Below, one piece after another: positions 1 through 10,500 of a DNA stretch of 64,000 nt. Below the pieces are notes generated by a model. The model had not been told where the DNA came from, ran no database searches, and was given only the letters and a program-made list of their open reading frames with translations. Source of the DNA: Flavobacterium saccharophilum (GTDB taxonomy: Bacteria > Bacteroidota > Bacteroidia > Flavobacteriales > Flavobacteriaceae). The stretch's first letter is position 1. The number at the start of each line of letters is the position of its first letter. The position numbers were made by a program, and so were the translations under genes. Where the stretch lies: positions 310,001 through 374,000 of the forward strand of contig NZ_FRBY01000001.1 of NCBI RefSeq assembly GCF_900142735.1, written 5' to 3'.

Positions 1-1619
1 AATCTTCCGGAAGGAATATCATTATAACGCGTAAAATTCCCTCCAACTATTATTTTATTGTCTGATTGAACAGCCAGCGCATACACCTGACTATTAAAAC
101 CTGTACCAACAGTAAAGGTTTCATCAATATTTCCATCAGGAGAAATTCGCACGATCCTGTTGATCAGTGTTTCGTTGTATTTTGTAAAATTTCCTCCGCA
201 AATGATTTTTCCATCTGACTGTATTACGGCATTTTTTATAAGGTTATTGGCTCCGGATTGCTGCGTATTAAAACCAGTATCTAATGATCCGTCTTCTAAA
301 AGACAGGCAATTCTGGAAATGAAAACGCCATTGAATTTTTTAAAATTGCCAAAAACCATTGTTTTTTTGTTTTCTAATGGCAATACTTTTAAAACGGAGT
401 TATCAAAACCAACTCCGGCGGATAAATACCCGGTATCATATTCTCCTTCCGAATTAATTTTAGCCAGCCTACCCTGATTTAATCCATCAAAAACCGAAAA
501 CGAACCGCCAATATACCAGGAACCTTCTCTGTCGTTTTCTAGCGTATAAACAGAAGCAGTAGCAGGTCCTGATCCAAAATCAACATCTGTACTCAGAACC
601 CCATTGGAATTCAAAAGACAAACTCTGTTGACATCGCCACCATTATAGTTGCCGCTAAAAGATCCTCCTACCATAATACTACCCAAACTATTCGTTTTAA
701 TTGTCAGAACTGCTCCGTTACTAAAACCGGTACCGGGAAAAAAACTGTTATCAATACTGCCGTCGTAATTGATCCGAATAATTCTGTTGGCGACAATTCC
801 ATTATAGTTTGTAAATTTCCCTCCCAGAATAATTTTCCCGTCTTGCTGGACCGCCACCGCACTTACATTATCATCAAAACCGATTCCACTATTAAAATCG
901 TTATCAACACGACCATCAGAATTCAGACGCAAAATTCTATTGGCCGGAACTCCATTAAAAGCAGCGAAATTTCCGGTGAGCAAAATCTTTCCATCTGTCA
1001 GAACACTGGCATTCATAATATTTAGTATTGAACCAGATCCTGTTATAAAAGAAGTATCCAGATCGCCAGACGGTAGAATCCGGGCAATTCGGTTTACAGT
1101 GTTATTATTGTATTTAGTGAAGCTGCCAACAATAATAATTTTTCCATCGGGCTGCGAAGCAATTGCATAAACGATTCCTGTTGTCGCTCCAATTGAAGTA
1201 TTAAAAGAAACATCATACGAGCCATCTGAGTTTAATCGAACTAATCTTCCGCAACTTATTCCTTTAAAAGAACTGAAACTACCTCCAACAATTATTTTAC
1301 CATCTGACTGAACATAAGAGGCATAAATTTTACCATTGAAACCGGTTCCAATATTAAAACTCTCGTCTACGGTTCCGTCAGGTTTTAAACGAGCTAAGTA
1401 AGGAGATGGAATTCCATTGAGATTTAAGTATTCTCCTCCTACAATTAGATTTTGATCGTCCTGCAAAAATAGGGTTCGCACCGGGTTATCAAAACCATCT
1501 CCAATCGAGCCGTCATCAAAAGTATTAAAACTACTATCTACTTTTCCTTGTTGTGCATAAACTTTAGTCTTATCAACGAGACAAAGTAAAATCAGCGAAA
1601 AAAATATGTTTTTAATCAA
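1..1619 (-). CDS. Delta-60 repeat surface/secreted protein, C-terminal part beyond the left edge
   Basis: Reading the minus strand from a TTG at 1619 gives an uninterrupted frame to the window edge. It starts MIKNIFFSLILLC, a plausible signal peptide ending near VYAQQ, followed by at least ten copies of a ~50-60 residue unit. The unit core resembles DGKIIVGGxF, with N-R-I-A-R-L and DGS-D-SFN around it. This is the delta-60 repeat, probably a beta-propeller-like fold. There is no ATG near the start, and an in-frame TGA lies at 1634-1632, so TTG (or a nearby ATT) must initiate. The 3' end is missing, so a T9SS sorting tail cannot be confirmed, although the large adhesin genes next door make it likely. 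The ligand is unknown. Confidence 0.85.
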   Translation of the reverse strand, partial: MIKNIFFSLILLCLVDKTKVYAQQGKVDSSFNTFDDGSIGDGFDNPVRTLFLQDDQNLIVGGEYLNLNGIPSPYLARLKPDGTVDESFNIGTGFNGKIYASYVQSDGKIIVGGSFSSFKGISCGRLVRLNSDGSYDVSFNTSIGATTGIVYAIASQPDGKIIIVGSFTKYNNNTVNRIARILPSGDLDTSFITGSGSILNIMNASVLTDGKILLTGNFAAFNGVPANRILRLNSDGRVDNDFNSGIGFDDNVSAVAVQQDGKIILGGKFTNYNGIVANRIIRINYDGSIDNSFFPGTGFSNGAVLTIKTNSLGSIMVGGSFSGNYNGGDVNRVCLLNSNGVLSTDVDFGSGPATASVYTLENDREGSWYIGGSFSVFDGLNQGRLAKINSEGEYDTGYLSAGVGFDNSVLKVLPLENKKTMVFGNFKKFNGVFISRIACLLEDGSLDTGFNTQQSGANNLIKNAVIQSDGKIICGGNFTKYNETLINRIVRISPDGNIDETFTVGTGFNSQVYALAVQSDNKIIVGGNFTRYNDIPSGR

Positions 1620-1715
1620 AATAGAAAAATTTCAGGTTAATATTAGAAGAATACCCTGAAATTATACCGTTTTATAAAAATGGGCAATACCCACTTTTGG
1701 TGATATTTAAAAAAA

Positions 1716-1745
1716 AAGAGACGCACAAAAATGTGCATCTCTCTT
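1716..1745 (-). terminator. Hairpin terminator of the 1772-6265 adhesin gene
   Basis: An imperfect hairpin (AGAGACGCACA / TGTGCATCTCT) lies just downstream of the minus-strand adhesin stop. An A-run on its plus-strand 5' side reads as a T-run on the transcript strand. Confidence 0.7.
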
Positions 1746-1771
1746 TAAACTGTTGTTGTTTTTTTATTTAT

Positions 1772-3095
1772 CTATTGAAAAATAATTTTTCGAGTAGTTG
1801 TAAAACCATTTTCAAGTATCACTTTTACCAATAAAACCTGATTTGCTGCCTGTAGATTTGAGACCTGTAGCTCAGTTGAACTGATTTTCTTTTTATCATA
1901 AAGTAGTTTACCGTTTATATCAAAAATTGTAACTTCTTTTAGTGCTTCTTTAGCAGAGATAATTTTTATCGTTTTATCTTTTACAGAAACTAGAAGTCCG
2001 TTTTCGATATCTTCAAAATCACCCGTTCCAAGTGTCTTGTTTGTATAACGAAGCACAAATCGATCTTCAAAAGTTCCTTTTTCAGTTGCAAACGTATAGT
2101 TTTCAGCACGTAAATCGGTAACTTTTCCAGTCTTTTTATCTTCCAGGTATACAGCCTGTGTATCAAATAGTCCATCTGCCTCATCTATAGAGATGGTAAA
2201 ATCTCCAACTATTTTACTTACATATCCTAACGGAACAAGATCTGCATCATTAAAAGGCAAGGCACGACCCTGAATAGTTAATTTATCTGTATTGTTAATA
2301 CTATAAAAATCTACGTAAGCATTTCCACTATTAGTAGGTGCGTCATAATTATAATCCAGATTATCTGTGGCTCCATCAATGTAACCAATTAGAGCTTGTT
2401 TAAAAGCACCTTCTGTATTAGCGAAATTTAACCAAAGGCGATTTTTCCCTTCATCATTTTTCTTTGCAGTCTTATAAAACTGATCATTTTTAATACCCTC
2501 TCTCATGCTGTTGGTAAACCTAACATCATCACGATTAGGTCTTATAAAGAAAGATGCTGCAGCGGCAATATAGCCTGATGGCTTATTACTATTCGCCCCA
2601 CTAAATGACTCGGTACTACCGCTTAAGTTAAAAACGGCATAATCTGCAGTATTGTAATAATACTTTCTATCTCCCGGAATAGAATTAACGGGAGGGCTAT
2701 TGTGTGTCCAAAAATATAGCGAACCTACATCAACCCCTCGAGCATGATTGTCATCGATGAATTTCTTGGCATTCAAAGCTGAAGGATAAGGATTTCCGAC
2801 CAAAATATTTTTATTTGCTTCTGCCACTATGTCTACTGTTCCATTATTTGGTGTCCCAATAAAGGAAGCCTCGTAAGGAGCAGGATTAACTATATCATAA
2901 TGTTGAGGAGCCCTAACAATATACCCCATACCTTTTTCCATAGGCAAGATTCCATTATAACTAATTTTCCATCCTGTTGACGGATTAAAACTATAATATT
3001 TATCAGCCAAAGTAAGTGGTGATACATCATGAAGAGTAAAATAAGGAGTACGTTGTATAGGAGATGACCAACATGTAAAGTCGTAACGGCGTACA
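1772..3095 (-). repeat. C-terminal module, copy 1 (inverted relative to 10727-12051)
   Basis: From RRYDFTCWSS to the stop, this 3' part of the minus-strand adhesin matches the 3' end of the plus-strand adhesin with only scattered substitutions. In the 150-base stretch compared by eye, identity is above 90 percent. The copies form a long inverted repeat. Confidence 0.85.
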
Positions 3096-6000
3096 TCTGA
3101 TGTGATACGTTTGTAGGTGATATTTCCGGTATTGGCAGCATTAGGATCCGATTGCAGTAAACTTGAATTGTTTTTGAATACAAAAGAGCCACCTGCATCT
3201 ACAATTATCTCTTTAGAAACTGTCAAAATCTTGTCTGAGTTAACGGTCAATAAACCATAATCATTTACTGTAATTGAATAAGCTGTTATATTGGAGTTAA
3301 TAATTGGTTTGTTAATTGCTCGTGTATCCGGAATTACAACACAATCTCCAGTTCCCGGAACTCCTGACGGTGACCAGTTTGCTGAGTTATTCCAGTCTGT
3401 ATCTGATGCTCCTATCCATTGTTTTGCCACAACCGAAGTAATGTTTATCCTAACTGCCGGCGAAATACATCCTGAACTATTTTGAATGGTAACATCATAA
3501 GCTCCAACTGGAAGTCCTGAAAAGATTCCATTTGCATTTGTGGCAATTGATCCATCACTAATTTTAGTAATAAAATAAGACGTTGCTTCAGAACTTGTAA
3601 CGTTAATCGTTCCTGTTGCAACTGCACAGTTTGGCTGGGTTGTATTTGTGTCTGGCGCTGCTGGTAAAGCGTTTACAGTTACTGTTACTGGCTTAACTAC
3701 GAAGCATCCTGTAGCGAATTCACTTCTTATGTAATAAGTATTGCTTGAAGCAATTGCTGTTGGAGTTGTAATATCTGATGCCCCTCCCGCATTTGCCAAG
3801 GCAAGCGTGCTGTAATATTTGGTAGTCGTTCCTGTATTAGCTGTCTGAACTGCTATAGTCGTGATATTAACCGTTGATGGTGAACATACTGCAGCTGGAT
3901 TGGTAATCGTTAATGTCGGTAATGCATTTATTGTTACCGTTACTGGCTTAACAACATAACACCCTGTAGATAACTCAGTTCTTATATGATAAGTGCCACT
4001 TGAAGCAATTGCTGTTGGAGTTGTAATATCTGATGCCCCTCCTGCATTTGCCAATGCCAATGTGCTGTAATATTTAGTAGTCGTTCCTGTATTAGCTGTC
4101 TGAACTGCTATAGTCGTGATATTAACCGTTGATGGTGAACATACTGCAGCTGGATCGGTAATCGTTAATGTCGGTAATGCATTTATTGTTACCGTTACTG
4201 GCTTAACAACATAACACCCTGTAGACAACTCAGTTCTTATATGATAAGTGCCACTTGAAGCAATTGCTGTTGGAGTTGTAATATCTGATACCCCTCCCGC
4301 ATTTGCCAATGCCAATGTGCTGTAATATTTAGTAGTCGTTCCTGTATTAGCTGTCTGAACTGCTGTAGTCGTGATATTAACCGTTGATGGTGAACATACT
4401 GCAGCTGGATCGACAATAGTTAATATGGGTTGTGGATTTATTGTTACCGTTACTGGTTTAACAACAAAGCACCCGGCAGTGGATTCACTTCTTATATGAT
4501 AAGTACCACTTAAAGCAATTGCTCCTGGAGTTGTAATATCTGATGCTCCACCTGCATTTGCCAATGCCAATGTACTATAATATTTAGTCGTAGTTCCTGT
4601 ATTCGTTGTTTGAACGGATGAGTTTGTAACATTAACTGTTGACGGTGCACAAACTGCAGTAGGATTGGTAATCGTTAATGTCGGTAATGCACTTACTATT
4701 ACAGTAGCTTTAGTTGTACATCCATTACTATTTTTATATGTAATTAAGCTTGTTCCTGCGGCAATAGCATTCACTAATCCTGCATTGCTAACGGTTGCAA
4801 CAGCAGGATTACCTGACACCCAAGCTGACGTCGTAGCAGCTGTTGGTGATCCTGTTAACTGAGTAGTTGAACCTACACATATACCTAGAGTTCCACTTAT
4901 TGTTGGAGAAGGATTAATTACAAAATCTACAGATGTTCTACATCCCAAAATAGACGCATAAGAAACATAATAAGTTTTTGTTCGTGCAGTATTAGTATCT
5001 GGTAATCCAGAACCTGACAATCCTACAGGATTAATCGATGAACCTGTTGCGAATGCAGTAGTAGTTGTAGCATCAACATACCAACTTGGTGCAACTAAAG
5101 CTCCACCAGAAGGAGGCGTTACAGTCCATGTAAAATTTGAATTTATAGATGCATAGTACTGAGTTGAAATCAGAGTGTATGTTATACCAGCCACCAAAGG
5201 CACACCTGACATAATAGGCTCCAGTTGACCGCCACTACCAGTACCTTCATCATCATCACCTCTAATAAATGTACCACCTCCACTACAATTTCCCGGAGTA
5301 AAATTTCCACTATAAATATACGCCATACCATCGTAGGCACCATTATCCGCCATAGTAAAAGTATAGTTACCCGACACACTAACCTGAAATGTAGTCGCTA
5401 CGTAAGATCTTGAAGTATTCGAGGTATTAAATCCGCAAGTAGTTGTATTAACAAATCCTGACTGCCCACCAATAGGTCTAAGTGCAGTTGGGTCTGTTGC
5501 TACATTCCAACTTCCCGTTATTGTATTACCTGAAATAGTAGAACTACCCTTTCCAGATGAGATGGTTTTTCCAGGATCACCTTGACATATAGTCGCCCCT
5601 GTTGCAGCAATATTTGGACTACAAATTGATACTGTACCAGTAAATGTAAAATCATTTATACTGAAAGAATTTACAGCATTGCTTGAATTATAACCGTATA
5701 GACGAAATTTAATAGCAGTGGTAATATTTTGAAAAGCACTTATCACAAACGTATTTCCAGTAGTACTAGTAGCAACGCCTCCAATATTTACTGCATAACC
5801 ATCTATACTAGATCTTAAAACAAAACTTCGTGGACCATTACTATTAGTAGATGTATAGACTAAACTAGAAAAATCTATTTCATAACCTGCATTTGGTGTT
5901 AGAGTAAACTCAAAATAGTCGTTACTATCGATACCAGTAGTATTATTATTAGTTGTCCAACCAGTAGCAGAATAAGTATTATTTCCAGTACCCGGAAGTA

Positions 6001-6265
6001 AACCACTACTACCTCTTCCTATACCCCCTACAGTGATATTAGAATTAATAGTTTGACCAGTAGAAGCCGTGTAAGGATTTGAAAGAGAAGGGGCTGTACC
6101 CGTAATTGGATTCGTCCATATCTGAGCCTCTGCAAAATTCACAAAGAAAAAAGCTAAGAAAACCAAATAATACAATTTGTAAGATTGTTGATGAAAGGTA
6201 ATTTCAGAGTTATCTTCTATTGAACAAAATAAAGAACGAACGAATAAAAGTAATTTTTTAATCAT
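1772..6265 (-). CDS. Giant T9SS-sorted adhesin with four 85-residue tandem repeats
   Basis: 1497 residues. A long basic/hydrophobic N-terminus contains a signal peptide ending FAEAQ at about residue 48. Next come a beta-sandwich-like region (about 100-215), a Ser/Thr/Gly-rich region, a bacterial Ig-like (BIg2) stretch near 450-525, four nearly identical 85-residue repeats (about 528-867), a further Ig-like unit and a C-terminal module. The last ~85 residues (GTGDFEDIENGLLVS... ending RKIIFQ) resemble the ChiA-type sorting signal used by the Flavobacterium type IX secretion system. Exported surface adhesion is therefore inferred; the ligand is unknown. The last ~440 residues are nearly identical to those of the divergent gene at 7507-12051. 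The N-terminus is unusually long before the hydrophobic core, so a shorter start is possible. Confidence 0.88.
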   Translation of the reverse strand: MIKKLLLFVRSLFCSIEDNSEITFHQQSYKLYYLVFLAFFFVNFAEAQIWTNPITGTAPSLSNPYTASTGQTINSNITVGGIGRGSSGLLPGTGNNTYSATGWTTNNNTTGIDSNDYFEFTLTPNAGYEIDFSSLVYTSTNSNGPRSFVLRSSIDGYAVNIGGVATSTTGNTFVISAFQNITTAIKFRLYGYNSSNAVNSFSINDFTFTGTVSICSPNIAATGATICQGDPGKTISSGKGSSTISGNTITGSWNVATDPTALRPIGGQSGFVNTTTCGFNTSNTSRSYVATTFQVSVSGNYTFTMADNGAYDGMAYIYSGNFTPGNCSGGGTFIRGDDDEGTGSGGQLEPIMSGVPLVAGITYTLISTQYYASINSNFTWTVTPPSGGALVAPSWYVDATTTTAFATGSSINPVGLSGSGLPDTNTARTKTYYVSYASILGCRTSVDFVINPSPTISGTLGICVGSTTQLTGSPTAATTSAWVSGNPAVATVSNAGLVNAIAAGTSLITYKNSNGCTTKATVIVSALPTLTITNPTAVCAPSTVNVTNSSVQTTNTGTTTKYYSTLALANAGGASDITTPGAIALSGTYHIRSESTAGCFVVKPVTVTINPQPILTIVDPAAVCSPSTVNITTTAVQTANTGTTTKYYSTLALANAGGVSDITTPTAIASSGTYHIRTELSTGCYVVKPVTVTINALPTLTITDPAAVCSPSTVNITTIAVQTANTGTTTKYYSTLALANAGGASDITTPTAIASSGTYHIRTELSTGCYVVKPVTVTINALPTLTITNPAAVCSPSTVNITTIAVQTANTGTTTKYYSTLALANAGGASDITTPTAIASSNTYYIRSEFATGCFVVKPVTVTVNALPAAPDTNTTQPNCAVATGTINVTSSEATSYFITKISDGSIATNANGIFSGLPVGAYDVTIQNSSGCISPAVRINITSVVAKQWIGASDTDWNNSANWSPSGVPGTGDCVVIPDTRAINKPIINSNITAYSITVNDYGLLTVNSDKILTVSKEIIVDAGGSFVFKNNSSLLQSDPNAANTGNITYKRITSDVRRYDFTCWSSPIQRTPYFTLHDVSPLTLADKYYSFNPSTGWKISYNGILPMEKGMGYIVRAPQHYDIVNPAPYEASFIGTPNNGTVDIVAEANKNILVGNPYPSALNAKKFIDDNHARGVDVGSLYFWTHNSPPVNSIPGDRKYYYNTADYAVFNLSGSTESFSGANSNKPSGYIAAAASFFIRPNRDDVRFTNSMREGIKNDQFYKTAKKNDEGKNRLWLNFANTEGAFKQALIGYIDGATDNLDYNYDAPTNSGNAYVDFYSINNTDKLTIQGRALPFNDADLVPLGYVSKIVGDFTISIDEADGLFDTQAVYLEDKKTGKVTDLRAENYTFATEKGTFEDRFVLRYTNKTLGTGDFEDIENGLLVSVKDKTIKIISAKEALKEVTIFDINGKLLYDKKKISSTELQVSNLQAANQVLLVKVILENGFTTTRKIIFQ
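3666..4685 (-). repeat. Four in-frame 255-bp tandem repeats inside the adhesin gene
   Basis: Matching points recur exactly every 255 bases (3666, 3921, 4176, 4431, 4686), giving four head-to-tail copies of an 85-codon unit. The two central copies are almost identical at DNA level and the outer ones are more divergent. Each unit carries two conserved cysteines (AVCSPSTV and TGCYVVKP) and a KYYSTLALANAGG core. Confidence 0.9.
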
Positions 6266-6417
6266 ATAGCGTGGTATTTAAATTTGTTTTTGGCTTTAAA
6301 AGAAACATAAAAGCAATGCATTATTATTACAATGCTTTAAATTTGGCTTTTAAAATGAAAAAAAATCAAGCTAAAATCCTGTTTTCCAAACAGTACTATA
6401 CTTGATATAATCCCGTA

Positions 6418-6447
6418 CAAAAATATTATAATTCGGCACACACACAA
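6418..6447 (-). promoter_or_regulatory. Candidate promoter of the minus-strand adhesin
   Basis: On the minus strand a TTG (6447-6445) is followed after 19 bases by TATTTTTG (6425-6418). This matches the Bacteroidota TTG-N17-23-TAnnTTTG pattern. It implies a ~145-base leader before the ATG at 6265. Confidence 0.45.
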
Positions 6448-6551
6448 CATTTTACCGATTTTCTTTTTGAGAAAAAGCAATAAAATTGGTAAAAAATTAA
6501 CAACAAAATGACTATTTTTAGCAATAATAGTTAAAAAGCAAGAAAAAACAC

Positions 6552-7022
6552 ATGAATTCAATTTGTACTCCAAAGGAAGCTTTAGTAAAATTAGAACACT
6601 TTTGCGCCTATCAGGAACGCTGTCATGCAGAAGTGGTTACGAAATTATACAGTCTAAAAATGACTGCGGATGAAATTGATTCTATTGTTGTTCAGCTAAT
6701 TGAAGGGAACTTTTTAAATGAAACGAGATTTGCCTGCAGCTTTGCAAGAGGAAAACATCGTATGAAGTCGTGGGGAAAAATTAGAATTACAAATGAACTC
6801 AAAGCCAGACAAATTTCTTCAACAAATATTACACTGGCACTTAAAGAAATTTCAGCTAATGAGTACGAAACTACCTTCAATAATCTTGCTGAAAGATGTT
6901 GGGATGGTATTCAAGAAAAAAATATCCTTAAGAAAAGGAAAAAGTTCTGCGACTATCTTCTTCGTCGTGGTTATGAGAGTCATTTTGTTTATGAAAAAGC
7001 AAAAGAGATGGAGCTAAAATAA
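6552..7022 (+). CDS. recX: Regulatory protein RecX
   Basis: 156 residues, the normal RecX length. It is built of the helical three-helix repeats typical of the family, with an LNETRFACSFARGKHRMKSWG segment and a C-terminal KKFCDYLLRRGYESHFV segment matching the conserved L..RGF signature. RecX binds RecA filaments and modulates recombination and the SOS response; here this is by homology. It stands alone between the two divergent adhesin genes, with no recA in view. The start at 6552 leaves a conventional N-terminus. Confidence 0.9.
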   Translation: MNSICTPKEALVKLEHFCAYQERCHAEVVTKLYSLKMTADEIDSIVVQLIEGNFLNETRFACSFARGKHRMKSWGKIRITNELKARQISSTNITLALKEISANEYETTFNNLAERCWDGIQEKNILKKRKKFCDYLLRRGYESHFVYEKAKEMELK

Positions 7023-7506
7023 CTTCCTTTTTTCTTGCAAATCACTCTAGAACAACTTCTTCAAAAACAAGTTATTTATCAGAAAATACTTTCCTATACA
7101 AATGTCAAATACTTGCGAATTACGCAGTATGTTAGACGTTTTTTAGCTTAAAATTGTAAAAATCAAACGATTTTATTCAATATACTGAGATTTTTCTTAT
7201 GATTATTTTTATCATTTTATAAGAATTTCCATAGATACCGCATTTTCAATATGCGCTTCAACGATTAATCTAAACACTTCATCGATTAATTACCATTTCT
7301 AAAACCATCTTTTTTCGAAACTCGTAGATGTATATATCTTTGCTAGGTTAAATACTATGCCAGCATAACATCCTGATTGAAACCACTTAACATGACTACT
7401 TGGCTTCTTTTTGATGTAGCTTTTTCAAGTAATTGATGGCATACAAACATTAAACAAAACAAAATAAAAAAACATTTTTTTTTAAAATTAAATGCCACGA
7501 TTTAAT
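7023..7506. other. Long AT-rich gap upstream of the second adhesin
   Basis: About 480 bases with no supported gene on either strand. It contains short AT-rich words and two copies of CGATTAAT near 7261-7290. A TATCTTTG box lies at 7335-7342. No convincing hairpin terminator for recX was found. Confidence 0.6.
7335..7342 (+). promoter_or_regulatory. Candidate -7 box upstream of the second adhesin
   Basis: TATCTTTG matches the Bacteroidota TAnnTTTG box. No clear TTG partner sits at the usual distance, and the box is ~165 bases from the start codon, so this is weak. Confidence 0.3.
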
Positions 7507-10500
7507 ATGATTCGAAAATTACTTTTACCTTTTTTATTTTTACTATTGCCTTTTTTTGGATTTGCACAAACAATTGATTTAGCAACATGGTCTTTAACCT
7601 CTAATGGAGACAGCACTTTCAAACAAAATTATGTTCAAAACGCCTCTTTTACATCAGATGCTGGTCAAAACCCCATAACATACGGCAGCACAGGAGCACT
7701 TGTAACAGGATGGAATAATTCAGATTACGTACACTACAGATATGTAGAGATTTCGATTGTGCCAACAACCAATAACGTGATATGGATTTCAAATCTTATA
7801 CTTCAGCAATCAAGTATTCCGAATGGAGGGCTTTCTAACTATATTGCTAAATATGCCATTACCCAGAACGGAACTACTCCGGATGCATCTACTTTTTACA
7901 ACACTGCCACACCATTAGTTGCAGAAGAATCCATTTCAGGAAATCCTTATAAAACCATTAAAATAAACGAGTCATTAAACTCAACTCAAAAACTGATCGT
8001 TCGTTTCTATACGAAAGGAAACGATTTCAATGCAATTAAATGGCAATTTTTGCCAAATACATTAAAATTCACTGGTAAACTTATGGGGCCATTAGCTGGT
8101 CCATACATAATTGGGAATAGTACAGTTTCGGATTTCACATCTATTAAATCTGCCATTAATGCTCTTAATAATGTTGGAGTAAGTGCACCAGTAACTTTCC
8201 TGATCGATGAAAATCAAACAATTGCTTCACAGTTAACCATAAATCAGTTTACAGGCACAAGCGCAACGAACACAGTTACCATTAGACCAAATGATAACAA
8301 AAACGTTAGTATTATCGGAAGCATTAGGAATGGTGCGTTGATAGCCTTAAATGGTGCTGATAATGTTATCATTGATGGGAATAATGCCTTTACGGATAAT
8401 AACTTAAAATTGTTTAATAACTATAGTAACGGAGCCAATGACAATCGACTAGGTATTTGGCTTTATAATGATGCAAATAATAATACTTTCAAGAACCTAT
8501 ATATTCAAATGACCATCTTAGGAAAAACTATAGATGTTTTTGCAACAGGTATTTTTTCGGGTGGTAACACTATTGGCAGTTCAGGCAATAACTCAAACAA
8601 TACGGTCTCAAATATTACTTTTACTGAAACCAAACAACCTATTTTCATCGAAGGCGGAAACAACTGGATTATTTCTAAAAATAAACTGGGATCAGATAAC
8701 ACAGATATTCAACCATCAGTGGGTATTTACATAAATAATGTTAATGGATATACGGTTTCCGGCAACACTATTTCGGGAATCACAAAATTTTCCAATGACA
8801 ATATAAGAACTGCGGCTGGTATATCTATTCTGGGATCAAGTACGGCAGGAACAATTTATAACAATATAATAAATAACGTTAACAATACACACCAATCTAA
8901 CCAAAGCAATACAGCTGGTATTTTTATTGACAACAGTGCAACCAGCACTACTACAATTTACAACAATATCATAAGCAATGTTTATACTCAGGCCAACGAC
9001 AATGGCGACAGTAACATCAACTATAAGGGTCATGGAATTTATATAAAAAATGGAATTAACAAATTGTATTACAACACAATTGCAATGATTCCATCCAATC
9101 AAAATAACGGAAGATCGTCGTGTGTTTATATTGAAGGTGCTACATCTGTTGATCTAAAAAACAATATCTTATACAATAGCCGTACTAGCGGAACACAGTA
9201 CGCTTTATACTCAAAAATAGCCAACGCTAATCTGACTAGTAATTATAATTCATTTTATGTAACATCAGGTAATACAGACAATGTAGTTCGTAACCAAGAC
9301 AACTCATACAAACTCAGTGATTGGATGAAAATCAAAGATGCAAACTCAGTTGTTACTGCACCTGCTTTCACCTCTACCTATCGTTTAAATACAACTGATG
9401 CAGCAAACAATATATTAAAAGGAGACCCTATCACTGATATTATTACTGATATCGATGGCACAATACGTGTTAAGCCTTACATGGGTGCTTATGAAATTAA
9501 AACTTGTACTCCGGTTGGTAATGAAATTGCATTTGGTAACGACTCCTGGATTGGTTATGTATATAAATGGACAGGAACTAATGCTCCAGATCCCAAACCT
9601 ACCGCATTACCTGGCAACGACACAACTGTTTATATTGGAACAGTTACTGAATCATCACAAGTATTTGACAGAAACGTTGGTAACAATGCAATAACAGGTA
9701 CTACAATAAACATTTGCGGTCCCGCTCCTTTAGACAAATTCCTAGTCCGATATAAAATGAAAACCACCACAGCTGCAGGAATTTATAATTTCAGTATTGG
9801 TGGAGATGACGGTGCACGACTTTATATAGATGGAAAATTGGTTATATCACGTTGGAACGACCACAGCTTCATCATTGATGGCGCTTTAATAGAGCTAACT
9901 GCAGACAGTCATGAATTTATTTTCGAATATTATGAAAATGGAGGAGCGGCACGTGCCACTTTTTCATACGGATTAATAAAAGGGGATAATCTTAATTTAC
10001 CATATGGTATTAACGTTTGGAATGTATATGGTTTTACTCAAAATAATTTCAATCTTAGCCAAACGGTTTATGCCGGTACTTATGTTGATTCTAATGTAAA
10101 TATTACTACAACCGGATCCTGGCCTAAAGAGAAATCTCCCTCTGCTAATACTGAATGGCAGGGAGCACCGATGCCGATAGATAATTTTACAACTACGCAC
10201 AGACGTCAGGGTTTTCCTTGTGGAAACTACAAAATACAGCTTGTAAATTATGACGATGATGTTCAAATATATGTCAACGGCGTATTGAAATTCCCTCTTA
10301 CCACCAATAAGACGGCACCTCAATACATAAATAATGGTGAAGTATTTGTTTTAAATAGTAGTTCGAAAGTCGAGGTACTTTTAAAAGAAAATGGCGGAGA
10401 CGCATACATGGGAATAAAATTTGAATCTACTCCAGTAATTTACGATGGAACAGGAACACCTCCCGCCAATACAACAGCAATAACAATTGCAAGCAATACA

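Noticed and set aside
160..1170. Plus-strand frames opposite the delta-60 repeats
   Set aside because: They repeat with the period of the antisense delta-60 units and lack start and family support.
3666..4685. 255-bp repeats considered as a CRISPR or satellite
   Set aside because: The units are contiguous without spacers and remain in frame as protein repeats.
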